Positions 1-8,914 of a stretch of 46,041 nucleotides of DNA are shown one piece after another (position 1 is the first letter of the stretch; each line of letters starts with the position of its first letter). The translations under genes were made by a program, and so were the position numbers. Below the pieces are notes generated by a model. The model was given only the letters and a program-made list of their open reading frames with translations, was not told where the DNA came from and made no database searches. The DNA is from Gammaproteobacteria bacterium 45_16_T64. Its GTDB lineage: Bacteria > Pseudomonadota > Gammaproteobacteria > Pseudomonadales > Ketobacteraceae. The stretch lies in the NCBI GenBank assembly GCA_002162955.1, contig MABD01000032.1, forward strand, positions 1 through 46,041, read 5' to 3'.

Positions 1-120
1 ATCTCTTCCTGGATCTCTTCCTGGATCTCTTCCTGGATCTCTTCCTGGATCTCTTCCTGGATCTCTTCCTGGATCTCTTCCTGGATCTCTTCCTGGATCT
101 CTTCCTGGATCTCTTCCTGC
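1..120 (-). repeat. 12-bp tandem repeat (10 units visible), encodes (QEEI)n
   Basis: Ten consecutive copies of ATCTCTTCCTGG (plus strand) fill the first 120 bases; only the last base of the last copy differs. The array touches the window edge, so the true copy number is unknown. Twelve is a multiple of three, so gain or loss of units keeps the frame and adds or removes a Gln-Glu-Glu-Ile block. Confidence 0.95.
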
Positions 121-518
121 TCAGGGTAATCTTCTGGCAACAACACTTCATTGGCTGGCATTGGGACAATAATCGGATCAATGACCAAAGAACGAAGCGG
201 CTCTTCTTTGAACGCCTGTAGCGTCATTATGTTCGGATTAATATGTAAACGGGCAGGTTCAGCGAAACGACTGGGAACCGATTTTAGTATAGGTTGCGGT
301 AATGCAGAGACTTGTGGACGCACACTTTCAGCATCTTTCTCAATGAAAAAATCATCCGTAAGTAATTGATTTTCATTTATTTCATCCGCAGGAATTTGCC
401 GTGTCTCCAGTTCACTTTCTGGTGTCTGGTCTGGTTCACGAAACATGTCATCCAAGTATGCGTAAATCGCCTGATCGCTTTTGCTTAATTGATCAGGGTC
501 ACTGGGTTTCTCAGACAT
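1..518 (-). CDS. N-terminal part of CheW/ParP-type chemotaxis array protein (partial)
   Basis: The frame opens at ATG 518 (MSEKPSDPDQLSKSD...) and runs off the window edge after about 172 codons. The visible part is acidic and low in complexity, and ends in at least ten copies of Gln-Glu-Glu-Ile. No CheW domain is visible because the 3' end is missing. The identification rests on position: it lies 27 bp after a ParA-like ATPase gene that follows motD. In Pseudomonas-type loci that slot holds a long-linker CheW-domain protein (ParP), which connects the ParA-like ATPase to the chemoreceptor array. Partner and function are inferred from that synteny. Alternatively it could be an unrelated linker protein inserted at this site. 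Confidence 0.6.
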   Translation of the reverse strand, partial: MSEKPSDPDQLSKSDQAIYAYLDDMFREPDQTPESELETRQIPADEINENQLLTDDFFIEKDAESVRPQVSALPQPILKSVPSRFAEPARLHINPNIMTLQAFKEEPLRSLVIDPIIVPMPANEVLLPEDYPEQEEIQEEIQEEIQEEIQEEIQEEIQEEIQEEIQEEIQEE

Positions 519-545
519 TGTTCTGGACTACGTTACTGCACCTGG

Positions 546-1346
546 TCACGTTACTACATTGCCCCGCACTACAGAGGGTTCTTTACTTAATAGGTATTTT
601 AGCAGAGATCTGTAGGATTTCACTCCACGCGTCGTTCCATCATAGATATGAGGGGGCATCCCTGCTTTACTAGCATCTCTAAGTTTCGTATCAACACTAA
701 TCGCTGAAGGCCAAATATTATCTTCATACGTGTTTCTTAAAATCCGTAAACTATCCACCGAGGCATGGGTACGCCGATCAAACATGGTCGGCACTACTGT
801 ATATTCAAAATCCCTTTTTTGAGAACGTATCACCATTTGCAACGTACGCATCATTCTCTCTAAGCCCTTAATCGCCAAATGTTCAGTTTGCACTGGCATG
901 ATAAGCTTTTGACAGGCAGCCATTGCATTAATCAACAACACGCCAAGTATGGGGGGAGTATCAATTAGCACAAAATCATAGTCATTTTTTAAATGTTCAA
1001 GGGTCTTACTAATAACCAGCCCCATCCCACCTTGATTTACCGCATGCCGTTCTAAAATTGCCAATGATGTGGAAGCAGCCATAAAGTCAAGATTTTTGAA
1101 ATCGGTTCGAATCACCAGCGACCTGGCTAACCCATCAGGAACCTCACCTTTATGCTGAAACAACTGAAATATAGATTTCTCGATTTCGTCAGGATTATAT
1201 TTGAAATAACTGGTAAGTGATCCATGAGGATCCATATCGAGTAACAGAACACGCTGGTCCTGAGACGCCAATAACCCTCCCAAACTAACCACTGACGTGG
1301 TTTTTCCAACGCCTCCCTTTTGATTCGCGACAGACCATACTTTCAT
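546..1346 (-). CDS. ParA-family ATPase of the chemotaxis cluster (ParC-like)
   Basis: This is a 266-residue MinD/ParA-type ATPase starting MKVWSVANQKGGVGKTTS, with the deviant Walker A motif KGGVGKTT at residues 10-17 and a Walker B-like FVLIDTPP segment in the middle. The length is usual for the family. No ParB gene is adjacent, and it sits between motD (25 bp upstream) and a CheW/ParP-type gene (27 bp downstream), so it is not the chromosome-segregation ParA. In Vibrio and Pseudomonas, ATPases in this position (ParC) form polar gradients that place chemosensory arrays at the old pole. That role is inferred from context; the ATPase family is clear from sequence. Confidence 0.88.
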   Translation of the reverse strand: MKVWSVANQKGGVGKTTSVVSLGGLLASQDQRVLLLDMDPHGSLTSYFKYNPDEIEKSIFQLFQHKGEVPDGLARSLVIRTDFKNLDFMAASTSLAILERHAVNQGGMGLVISKTLEHLKNDYDFVLIDTPPILGVLLINAMAACQKLIMPVQTEHLAIKGLERMMRTLQMVIRSQKRDFEYTVVPTMFDRRTHASVDSLRILRNTYEDNIWPSAISVDTKLRDASKAGMPPHIYDGTTRGVKSYRSLLKYLLSKEPSVVRGNVVT

Positions 1347-1370
1347 TAATCCACCCCCACAAAGGTAACA

Positions 1371-2438
1371 CTAGCGAGGTTTTGTTGATTCTGTCGAGAA
1401 AAGAATCCCTCCATTACCCAGCTTAATAATCTTAAGGGGGACTGTCTGCTTCTTGGATTCAGACTGAGTACGTCGACTCTTGGGGTCAAATGCATCACCA
1501 CTCTCTTTAATTCCTCTGGCAGCGTTATTATCCACAGCACCCAATTTAAAATCAGATACCTTCGGTATTGCCACTGCACTTTCCACTTTATTTCGTTTAT
1601 TTTGCTTTGAAATAATCAACGATACTCGCCTATTCTTTGCCCTTCCTACTTCAGTCGAGTTATCGGCTACAGGCTGAAATTCGGCATACCCCACCGCCGC
1701 CATTCGGTCAGGTGCAACCTGTCCAAGCTCTAATAAGCGGACAACCGCCGCCGCCCTAGCGGCAGACAACTCCCAGTTTGAAGGATAAAAATCATTTTGA
1801 ATCGGTATATCGTCAGTAAAACCTTCCACGTGTATTGGATTCGTATAATCTTTCAATAATTGGGCCACTTTAAGGACTATCTGTCTTGCTTTCTGAGAAG
1901 GTAACGCTGCTCCACTCGGAAAAAGTACGCTGGACTTAATATCAACTTCGATCCAATCATCTGTACTGTTAACTGACGCTAAATCCTCTTTCACTAAATC
2001 CTGTAATGTCAGCGCTAACTGATCTGACAATTGCGCTAACGTCTCAATCTCCTCTTCAGCTTTCTCGGCTTTGGGGGAAGCTTCATCTTCTACATCTTCA
2101 AATACGCCTTCTATACTGTATTTATAATCCTCAGCGCTAGGAAAATCGCCAGGAAACGGCAATTCGATTAACCTATCCGAACTAGCGGTTTGATTGTTCT
2201 TTCCTACTTGAATAGGAACAAGTGTTTTAGCTTTATCACTAAACACATTTTCCAATGAATCAGAGAGTACTTTGTACTTCCCCTCGTTAACCGATGAAAT
2301 AGAATACATAACAACGAAAAATGCGAATAAGAGTGTAATAAAGTCAGCGTATGATATGACCCAACGCTCATGATTTTCTGATACTTCTTCCTGTTTTCTT
2401 CTTATCATCACTCGCCGACCAGAAGCATCCCTGCTCAC
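1371..2438 (-). CDS. motD: Flagellar motor stator protein MotD (MotB family)
   Basis: This 355-residue protein has a short charged N-terminus, one membrane segment carrying the stator aspartate (SYADF, Asp32, the ion-binding position of MotB) and a C-terminal OmpA-type peptidoglycan-binding domain (NWELSAARAAAVVRLL). Its last ~90 residues are low-complexity. It pairs with MotC to form a second torque-generating stator, as in Pseudomonas MotCD. The start used is GTG 2438, which overlaps the motC stop by four bases; an internal ATG at 2408 (MIRRKQEEVSENHERW) resembles the usual MotD N-terminus and may be the real start. The ion used cannot be told from the sequence. Confidence 0.92.
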   Translation of the reverse strand: MSRDASGRRVMIRRKQEEVSENHERWVISYADFITLLFAFFVVMYSISSVNEGKYKVLSDSLENVFSDKAKTLVPIQVGKNNQTASSDRLIELPFPGDFPSAEDYKYSIEGVFEDVEDEASPKAEKAEEEIETLAQLSDQLALTLQDLVKEDLASVNSTDDWIEVDIKSSVLFPSGAALPSQKARQIVLKVAQLLKDYTNPIHVEGFTDDIPIQNDFYPSNWELSAARAAAVVRLLELGQVAPDRMAAVGYAEFQPVADNSTEVGRAKNRRVSLIISKQNKRNKVESAVAIPKVSDFKLGAVDNNAARGIKESGDAFDPKSRRTQSESKKQTVPLKIIKLGNGGILFSTESTKPR

Positions 2439-3178
2439 TTATCCAAGTATCCTTCCAGTTTCAATTCGATGGTTCTCGGGTTTTCGCCATCAGCAATAGA
2501 CAAAAGCCCATCAATCATCATTTCACGTTGATTACTTTGCGCCTTTATAAGGGAGCGCAATTTACTGGAAATAGGGAGTAACAACATATTGGCAAGCCCT
2601 ACGCCATAGATCGTAGCAACAAACGCGGTAGCTATACCTGCCCCTAGTTTACTCGGGTCAGCTAGATTCCCCATAACATGGATCAAGCCCATCACTGCTC
2701 CAATAATGCCAATCGTCGGCGCATAACCGCCCATGGCTTCAAACACTTTGGAGGCTTGAATATCCTTTTCTTCACTTGTAAGTAGCTCTACTTCTAAAAT
2801 TCCGCGAATAGACTCAGGTTCTCCGCCATCAACCAGCAGCTGTAACCCTTTTCGTGCAAAGTCGTCATATTCATCTTCAGCGACAGCCTCCAAGCCCAAT
2901 AATCCTTCCTTACGGGCTGTCATACTCCAGTGAATAACTTTGGTTATATTGGCTTCCATATGAACGTGGGGAGGGAAAAAAATCCAGCCAAGCACTCTGA
3001 AAGAATGGATGAATGTATGAAGAGGCGTTTGTAACATCGCAGCGCCTAACGTACCGCCAATAACAATCAATGCCGCCGGTAAGTTAGCCAGCCCACTGAG
3101 ATGGCCACCCTCTATCGCATTACCACCTATGATAGCGACCAGCCCAACGATTAATCCTGCGACACTAAGTAAATCCAT
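2435..3178 (-). CDS. motC: Flagellar motor stator protein MotC (MotA family)
   Basis: This is a 247-residue MotA/ExbB-type membrane protein. A hydrophobic N-terminal segment (LSVAGLIVGLVAIIGGNAIE) is followed by the family's characteristic pair of C-terminal membrane segments around GGYAPTIGIIGAVMGLIHVM and GIATAFVATIYGVGLANMLL. Between them lies the cytoplasmic loop that contacts the rotor. It overlaps motD by four bases, so the two subunits are probably translationally coupled. It starts 12 bp after cheB ends, consistent with one chemotaxis/motility transcript. Confidence 0.93.
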   Translation of the reverse strand: MDLLSVAGLIVGLVAIIGGNAIEGGHLSGLANLPAALIVIGGTLGAAMLQTPLHTFIHSFRVLGWIFFPPHVHMEANITKVIHWSMTARKEGLLGLEAVAEDEYDDFARKGLQLLVDGGEPESIRGILEVELLTSEEKDIQASKVFEAMGGYAPTIGIIGAVMGLIHVMGNLADPSKLGAGIATAFVATIYGVGLANMLLLPISSKLRSLIKAQSNQREMMIDGLLSIADGENPRTIELKLEGYLDK

Positions 3179-3190
3179 AATGAGTTATTT

Positions 3191-4300
3191 TTAAATTGAT
3201 TGCAGTTTCGCACACACATCATCGATAGAAAACGTCATATCCGATAAGCCAGCCGTTGCTACTGACATAGGCATGCCATAAACCACGCAAGATTGCTCGT
3301 CCTGCGTCCATATTGTTGCACCTTCTCGCTTTAGTAATTTGCAACCTTCGCGACCATCATGTCCCATGCCTGTTAACACTAATGCCAACACATGCCCCTT
3401 CAACGATCGGGCAGCCGATCCAAAGGTAACATCCACGCTAGGTTTGTACTGTAGGCGTGGGCTGCCTTCTATAATGTTCACCGTGCGCCCAGTATCACTT
3501 AACAACATCTGCACTCCACCTGGTGCCAGTAATGCGACACCTGGCTGCAAACGATCACCATCCGCGGCTTCTTTTACCGTGATATTACATACTCGATCCA
3601 AGCGCTGCGCAAACGCACTGGTGAACGTATTTGGCATGTGTTGCACAAGTAAAATTGGGTAAGGGAATCTCGCAGGCAATTCCGCTAGCGCCTTTTGTAA
3701 GGCAACAGGGCCGCCCGTCGACGCACCAATGAGTAGTGCTTTCGGGGGATTCTCCGGTCGCTTTAAGGTTGTTGGCGGTAGGCGTGCTGCACCTGCTGCT
3801 GCACGAGCAGGTGCAGGTGCAGGTCGACTTTTCGATGCAGCAGGAGCCGCAGCCTGTCTAGCAACATCGGGAATACGAGCAGTTGCAGGTTCCAGCTTGT
3901 TTTGCTTTCGCGCTATTGCAATGACTTTGTCTTGAAGTAACTTCACCCCTTCGTTTGGACTATTGGTCATAGACTCAAAACTTTTGGGCAAATAATCCAG
4001 TGCACCCGCTTCCAGCGCATCCAACGTTACGCGAGCCCCTTCGTAACTCAAAGAAGAGAACATCAGAATTGGTGTGGGATGAGTTCGCATGATTTCACGC
4101 ACAGCGGTAATCCCATCCATCACCGGCATTTCATAATCCATTGTCACAACATCAGGATTAAGTTCGGCAACACGGTCAATCGCATCCTTACCATTGTCAG
4201 CGCCGCCAATAACTTTAAGCTCTGGACTCTTCTCTAGAATCTCTTTAATTCTTCGACGAAAAAAAGCCGAATCATCCACTACCAGTACTTTAATTGGCAT
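3191..4300 (-). CDS. cheB: Chemotaxis response regulator protein-glutamate methylesterase CheB
   Basis: CheB (369 residues) removes methyl groups from chemoreceptors and deamidates their glutamines, providing adaptation. It has an N-terminal receiver domain (VVDDSAFFRRR; phospho-acceptor Asp55 in VVTMDYEMP), an Ala/Pro-rich linker at about 140-175, and a C-terminal methylesterase domain. The catalytic triad is visible as Ser194 (IGASTGGP), His221 (LVQHMPNTF) and Asp315 (GMGHDGREG). It lies 26 bp downstream of cheA, its phosphodonor kinase. No cheR gene is present in the window; in Pseudomonas-type genomes cheR is usually elsewhere. Confidence 0.96.
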   Translation of the reverse strand: MPIKVLVVDDSAFFRRRIKEILEKSPELKVIGGADNGKDAIDRVAELNPDVVTMDYEMPVMDGITAVREIMRTHPTPILMFSSLSYEGARVTLDALEAGALDYLPKSFESMTNSPNEGVKLLQDKVIAIARKQNKLEPATARIPDVARQAAAPAASKSRPAPAPARAAAGAARLPPTTLKRPENPPKALLIGASTGGPVALQKALAELPARFPYPILLVQHMPNTFTSAFAQRLDRVCNITVKEAADGDRLQPGVALLAPGGVQMLLSDTGRTVNIIEGSPRLQYKPSVDVTFGSAARSLKGHVLALVLTGMGHDGREGCKLLKREGATIWTQDEQSCVVYGMPMSVATAGLSDMTFSIDDVCAKLQSI

Positions 4301-4326
4301 CTAGTTCTCCGGCCAAACTACGAATG

Positions 4327-6720
4327 CTAACGATGAGCATATGATTTCAACATGCTTGGCACATCAAGAATCAACGCGATACGGCCATCCCCCGTGATGG
4401 TTGCTCCTGCCATTCCAGGAGTTCCATGCAACATTTTACTAAGAGGCTTGATAACCACTTCTTCTTGACCAATCAACTGATCAACCACAAAGCCCACTTT
4501 TTGTGTACCAACACTGACGATTACAACATGTGCCTCCGTCTTCGCCTCGTAACTTCCATCCACTAGCCAGCGCCGCAAATGAAACAGTGGCAGTGCTTTC
4601 TCTCGAACCACAACGACTTCTTGGCCATCAACAACATTGGTCTTCGACAGATCAAGATGAAATATTTCGTTCACACTCACCAACGGCAATGCAAAAGCTT
4701 GATTGCCTAGCATTACCATTAACGTTGGCATAATTGCTAACGTTAATGGTACTTTGATGGCAATTTTAGTGCCCACACCGGCTTCTGAATTGACATCAAT
4801 GGTACCGTTGAGCTGGTTAATTTTGGTTTTAACCACATCCATCCCAACGCCACGACCAGACACATCGGAAATTTCAGTTTTAGTGGAAAAACCCGGATGA
4901 AATATAAGATTAAAAGCTTCTTGATCACTTAATCGATCCGCGGCTTCTTCATCCATCACGCCTTTTTCTACGGCTTTACCCCGTAGCATATTTGGATCCA
5001 TACCACCGCCATCATCATAGATGGACAATACTATATGGTCCCCTTCTTGCTCCGCCGAAAGCACAACCCTACCCGTTCTTGGCTTACCACTTGCTTCTCG
5101 AACATTGGGCTGTTCGATACCATGATCCACACTATTTCTAACCAAGTGAACCAGTGGATCCGCTAATGCTTCCACTAAGTTCTTATCTAAATCCGTTTCT
5201 TCACCTTCTAATTCAAGATTAATTTCTTTCTTTAGATTTCGCGCTAGATCCCTAACCACTCGAGGAAAACGACCAAACACTTTTTTGATCGGCTGCATCC
5301 GCGTCTTCATGACGGCTGTTTGCAAATCCCCGGTAACCACATCAAGGTTCGCAACGGCTTTCGCCATTGACTCATCGGCGCTCTTTAATCCCAGCCGGAC
5401 TAATCGATTACGAACAAGTACTAGCTCTCCTACCATGTTCATTATGTCGTCAAGCCGCTTGGTATCAACACGAACCGTCGTTTCAGCAGGCATACCCGCA
5501 GCTTCTTTAGCCGCCCCCTTCGCTGGCGCAGCTTTTTTGGCTGGTTTCGAAGCCGCAGGTTTCGCAGCCGCAGGCTTCGGAGCAGGTGCAGCTGCGGGTG
5601 GAGCAGCCGCAGGCTTCGGTGGTGGTGCGGCCGCTACTGGCTGCTCAACCACTGGTTGCGGCGCTTCTTCCACTGCCGCAGGAGCACTTACGACCGGTGA
5701 CGCATCACCAGTCGTGGGTCCTTTACCCTTACCGTGTAATTCATCTAATAGTGATTCAAACTCACTATCATCAATCATTCCGCCGTCAGTGTTAACTACT
5801 GGCGCAGGCGCAGGTGTGTCAGCCTCACCAGAAGGCACTCCCCCATGCTTGCCTTTTCCGTGCAACTCATCGAGCATTGCTTCGAATTCATCGTCATTAA
5901 TTTCATCTCCAGTTAGCGCCTGACTAGCAACAGGCGCTGCTGCTGGCGCACTGGCTGGTGCCGACGCTTCTGCAGCCGTTCCAGGTCCTTTACCCGCGCC
6001 ATGCAACTGATCCAGTAATGCATCAAACTCATCATCAGATATTTCATCGGCATCCAGGGAAGCCGATGAAGAACTTGGAGCGCTACTATCAACCTCAATA
6101 AATCCATCACCACCCGATGGAGCGCTGTTATCTATATCGATGAACCCGTCATCATCCGCTGGGGCGGCACTTGCACTCGCAGCAGACCCATCTGGCTCAT
6201 CCATCGCATTAAGAAATTGCTCAAATTCATCGTCTGAGATATCACCGTAATTTTCACCCGATGGTGTAGCCGCGGCGTCAGGAGCCGTTGGCACCGGAGC
6301 TGCTGCGGGAGCCGCTGCTGTGGGAGCCGATTGGCCATTGGCGATAGCGTGCAGCGCTTGCATCAATTCCGGTGTTGCTGGCTCTGGACTAACCCTACTA
6401 CTTACCTGAGCAAACATTTCATTTACGGAGTCTAGCGCCTGAAGAATAACATCCATTAATTCGGAATTAACGGTAAGCGCACCATTACGGAGTTGGTCAA
6501 AGATATTCTCTGCCACATGACAAAGATCAACCAGGGTATCTAACTGTAAGAATCCTGCTCCGCCCTTAACCGTATGAAAACCACGGAAAATGGCATTTAA
6601 TAAATCCTTATCGTCAGGTTGATTTTCAAGATCAACAAGTTGCTCCGACAACTGCTCTAACAGTTCACCCGCTTCTACCAGAAAGTCCTGTAGAATTTCT
6701 TCATCCGCATCAAAACTCAT
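4327..6720 (-). CDS. cheA: Chemotaxis histidine kinase CheA
   Basis: CheA (797 residues) is the cytoplasmic kinase that phosphorylates CheY and CheB in response to receptors. An N-terminal Hpt domain (1-105) carries the phospho-histidine His49 in FRGFHTVKGG. Residues ~130-410 form a long Ala/Pro-rich linker with no clear P2 domain. The dimerisation helices follow at ~415-480, the HATPase at ~500-650 (N box HLVRNSVDHGIE, G1 DDGGGMD, G2 GRGVGMDVV) and a CheW-like domain at the C-terminus. The linker holds four spaced copies of a motif like DDEFxxLLDxLHGxGK, near residues 161, 227, 274 and 316. The gene is 12 bp from cheZ. Confidence 0.97.
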   Translation of the reverse strand: MSFDADEEILQDFLVEAGELLEQLSEQLVDLENQPDDKDLLNAIFRGFHTVKGGAGFLQLDTLVDLCHVAENIFDQLRNGALTVNSELMDVILQALDSVNEMFAQVSSRVSPEPATPELMQALHAIANGQSAPTAAAPAAAPVPTAPDAAATPSGENYGDISDDEFEQFLNAMDEPDGSAASASAAPADDDGFIDIDNSAPSGGDGFIEVDSSAPSSSSASLDADEISDDEFDALLDQLHGAGKGPGTAAEASAPASAPAAAPVASQALTGDEINDDEFEAMLDELHGKGKHGGVPSGEADTPAPAPVVNTDGGMIDDSEFESLLDELHGKGKGPTTGDASPVVSAPAAVEEAPQPVVEQPVAAAPPPKPAAAPPAAAPAPKPAAAKPAASKPAKKAAPAKGAAKEAAGMPAETTVRVDTKRLDDIMNMVGELVLVRNRLVRLGLKSADESMAKAVANLDVVTGDLQTAVMKTRMQPIKKVFGRFPRVVRDLARNLKKEINLELEGEETDLDKNLVEALADPLVHLVRNSVDHGIEQPNVREASGKPRTGRVVLSAEQEGDHIVLSIYDDGGGMDPNMLRGKAVEKGVMDEEAADRLSDQEAFNLIFHPGFSTKTEISDVSGRGVGMDVVKTKINQLNGTIDVNSEAGVGTKIAIKVPLTLAIMPTLMVMLGNQAFALPLVSVNEIFHLDLSKTNVVDGQEVVVVREKALPLFHLRRWLVDGSYEAKTEAHVVIVSVGTQKVGFVVDQLIGQEEVVIKPLSKMLHGTPGMAGATITGDGRIALILDVPSMLKSYAHR

Positions 6721-6732
6721 GCGCTATTCCCC

Positions 6733-7524
6733 TCAGAATCCAAGACTGGACAATAAATCATCAACTTCATCTTGCCCAGACACTACATCAGCCCGTTCTT
6801 CCGGGTTTATAATAGGACCTTCGGCCCCTATACCATCATCAGTCGTCGCTGACTCCTTGCCCATCAATGCCTCAAGTTCCTCATCTGACCCAGTAAGATG
6901 ATCCAATTCACCCGCCATCTTAACAAGGCCAACCAAGCTATCTTCAACCTCTTCAACGAGAGATATGACCCGCTTTATTACTTGACCGGTAAGATCTTGA
7001 TAATCTTGGGCCAGCAAAATTTCTGACAGTTGACCACCCATTGAGGAAGACTTTTCAACAGTGGTCGTTAAAAAACCATCAACTCTTTTGGTTAGCTGTC
7101 GGAATTCGTCCGGTTTCATCTCCTTTCGCATGAAGCGATCCCAGTCCTCCTTAAGCTCTTGAGCACCCGAACTAATTTCCTGGGCGGAAGGCATCACTTC
7201 CTCGACAACATCCATCGTCTTGTTGGCCGCTTGCTCAGTTCGCTCAATCACATAATTCAAGCGATCTGACGCATCCGCCATTCGAGACATTTCTGTTGAG
7301 TCCTGATCACCTAATTCGGCATCGATGGCAAAACTACGAATGGCAGAGTGTAAACTGCGCGTGAGCTTTCCCACCTCATCAAATAAGTACTGATCCCGCT
7401 GCTGTTTTAAACTCTCGATGGTTTTCATTGCATCCAGTGAATTTCCCGTCTCAAGTTGACTCAGTAATTCCTTCGCATGCTTCACCAGCGAGGTATCGTC
7501 ACCCGCTTTGTCTAATTGGCTCAT
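6733..7524 (-). CDS. cheZ: Protein phosphatase CheZ
   Basis: CheZ (263 residues) speeds dephosphorylation of CheY-P. The protein is mostly helical. The catalytic helix region contains LLAQDYQDLTGQVIKRVI, with the conserved Asp/Gln pair. The extreme C-terminus, DEVDDLLSSLGF, matches the short amphipathic peptide that docks on CheY. A variable acidic linker separates the two. It lies directly between cheY and cheA, as expected for this cluster. Confidence 0.95.
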   Translation of the reverse strand: MSQLDKAGDDTSLVKHAKELLSQLETGNSLDAMKTIESLKQQRDQYLFDEVGKLTRSLHSAIRSFAIDAELGDQDSTEMSRMADASDRLNYVIERTEQAANKTMDVVEEVMPSAQEISSGAQELKEDWDRFMRKEMKPDEFRQLTKRVDGFLTTTVEKSSSMGGQLSEILLAQDYQDLTGQVIKRVISLVEEVEDSLVGLVKMAGELDHLTGSDEELEALMGKESATTDDGIGAEGPIINPEERADVVSGQDEVDDLLSSLGF

Positions 7525-7547
7525 GAAACACCTATTCCGTCAGACCG

Positions 7548-7934
7548 TTATGCATCGACACGCTCGAAAATCTTTTCGATTTTCTCTTTTAACGCCTGAG
7601 CGGTGAAAGGTTTCACTACGTAGCCATTGACGCCAGCTTGAGCAGCTTCAATAATCTGCTCCCGCTTAGCCTCAGCCGTAACCATTAATACAGGTAAGCT
7701 CTGCAATTTTTCATCTGACCTCACAGCTTTCAGAAGGTCAATGCCTGTCATACCTGGCATATTCCAATCCGTCACCAGAAAGTCAAAATCCGAACTTTTC
7801 AGCAAAGGTAATGCCGAACTGCCATCATCTGCCTCTTGGGTGTTTGTGAATCCAAGATCTCTTAATAAATTTTTGATAATTCGTCTCATTGTGGAAAAAT
7901 CATCTACAATAAGAATTTTCATATTTTTGTCCAA
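7548..7934 (-). CDS. cheY: Chemotaxis response regulator CheY
   Basis: This is a single receiver domain ([17 protein letters not shown]) with the phospho-acceptor in [11 protein letters not shown], the switch Thr in MVTAEAKRE and the conserved Lys in VVKPF. CheY-P binds the switch proteins FliM/FliN and changes the direction of rotation. Start choice: a strong GGAGG at 7940-7944 lies 5 nt before TTG 7934 ([12 protein letters not shown], 128 residues). ATG 7922 gives the 124-residue form usual in Pseudomonas but sits 17 nt from that site. A longer frame from TTG 7946 also exists but would start inside the ribosome-binding site. Confidence 0.95.
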   Translation of the reverse strand: MDKNMKILIVDDFSTMRRIIKNLLRDLGFTNTQEADDGSSALPLLKSSDFDFLVTDWNMPGMTGIDLLKAVRSDEKLQSLPVLMVTAEAKREQIIEAAQAGVNGYVVKPFTAQALKEKIEKIFERVDA

Positions 7935-8158
7935 GGCCGCCTCCAATGAACATTAATCAACAACACAAATGGTTGCCTAGACCGACTCTTTATTAATATT
8001 AGTAGCTGTGTTGAAGGTATCCAGTTTTTGTTGAATTAGATTAGTCTAACTTGCGATTAAAATATTTTTTTTATGAAAATCAGGCAGATGGCATCACGTC
8101 AAGAATGTGTCGAATACCAACTGAAGCGTGTATAACTGAAAATGAAAGAAGAATCGCC
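7935..8158. other. Intergenic gap between fliA and cheY
   Basis: These 224 bases, A+T-rich around 8020-8070, separate fliA from cheY. This is the largest gap inside the flhA-to-motD run, so a separate promoter for the che genes would be expected here. I found neither a good sigma-28 (TAAA / GCCGATAA) nor a sigma-54 (GG-N10-GC) match on the minus strand, and no convincing terminator hairpin after fliA. Confidence 0.5.
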
Positions 8159-8908
8159 TTATACCCAGTCCTGAAGGTGAGCTCTTAGTCGATGTGCTGC
8201 TTGGCTGTGAATCTGACTAACCCGAGACTCACTGACCCCCAAGACCTCACCGATCTCCCTCAGATTTAGCTCTTCATCATAATAAAGAGCTAACACCATT
8301 TGCTCCCGCTCTGGTAACTCAGTGATTGCCTTAACAAGATGTTTTTTAAGTGATGATTTCTGTATATCCGTGAACGGATTTGCCAGCTCTCGCTCGTCAT
8401 CCGTTTGCAGAATCTGTTCGTCCGGAGCGACCAGCTCGTCCATGCTAAACAGCCGTGTCGCCATACTATCTTGCGACATGCTGTAGTATTCATCCAACGA
8501 CACCTCTAATTCGTCCGCAATCTGCAGATCGGAAGCTTCGCCTCCGGTGCGATTTTCGATAGCCTTAATCGCCTGTTGAATTCGCCTTGCATTACGATGC
8601 ACAGATCGAGGCGCCCATTCTCCGCGGCGCAACTCATCAATCATGGCTCCTCTAATCCTTATGCCCGCATAAGTTTCAAAGCTCGCCCCTTTACCATGAT
8701 CAAACTTCTGGATGGCATCAATCAACCCGATCATTCCAGACTGAATGAGATCATCAACTGCGACATTCGCAGGCATGCGCCCCATCATATGATGCGCAAT
8801 ACGCTTAACCAAGACTGTATGTTCTTCCACCAACGATTCGATGGAAGGTGTCTTATCATCAGAATACATACTGACCTTATCGATAACGACTTTACTTAAG
8901 GACTGCAT
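8159..8908 (-). CDS. fliA: Flagellar sigma factor FliA (sigma-28)
   Basis: This is a 249-residue sigma-70-family factor. Region 2 is visible as DLIQSGMIGLIDAIQKFD and the RNA-polymerase/-10 binding helices (SFETYAGIRIRGAMIDELRR). Region 4 is the C-terminal helix-turn-helix (LREIGEVLGVSESRVSQIHS). It directs transcription of late flagellar, chemotaxis and flagellin genes. The start is ATG 8908; a GTG immediately before it (8911) is equally in frame. It follows flhG by only a few bases, so it is co-transcribed with the flhF-flhG pair. Confidence 0.96.
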   Translation of the reverse strand: MQSLSKVVIDKVSMYSDDKTPSIESLVEEHTVLVKRIAHHMMGRMPANVAVDDLIQSGMIGLIDAIQKFDHGKGASFETYAGIRIRGAMIDELRRGEWAPRSVHRNARRIQQAIKAIENRTGGEASDLQIADELEVSLDEYYSMSQDSMATRLFSMDELVAPDEQILQTDDERELANPFTDIQKSSLKKHLVKAITELPEREQMVLALYYDEELNLREIGEVLGVSESRVSQIHSQAAHRLRAHLQDWV

Positions 8909-8914
8909 CACCGA

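Noticed and set aside
1-120. CRISPR-like array
   Set aside because: Units are 12 bp, contiguous and without spacers; they are a coding minisatellite.
5285-5923. 212-residue plus-strand open frame opposite the cheA linker
   Set aside because: It is an antisense shadow of the GC-rich Ala/Pro linker; low-complexity Ala/Ser/Gly protein with no ribosome site, and cheA is certain.
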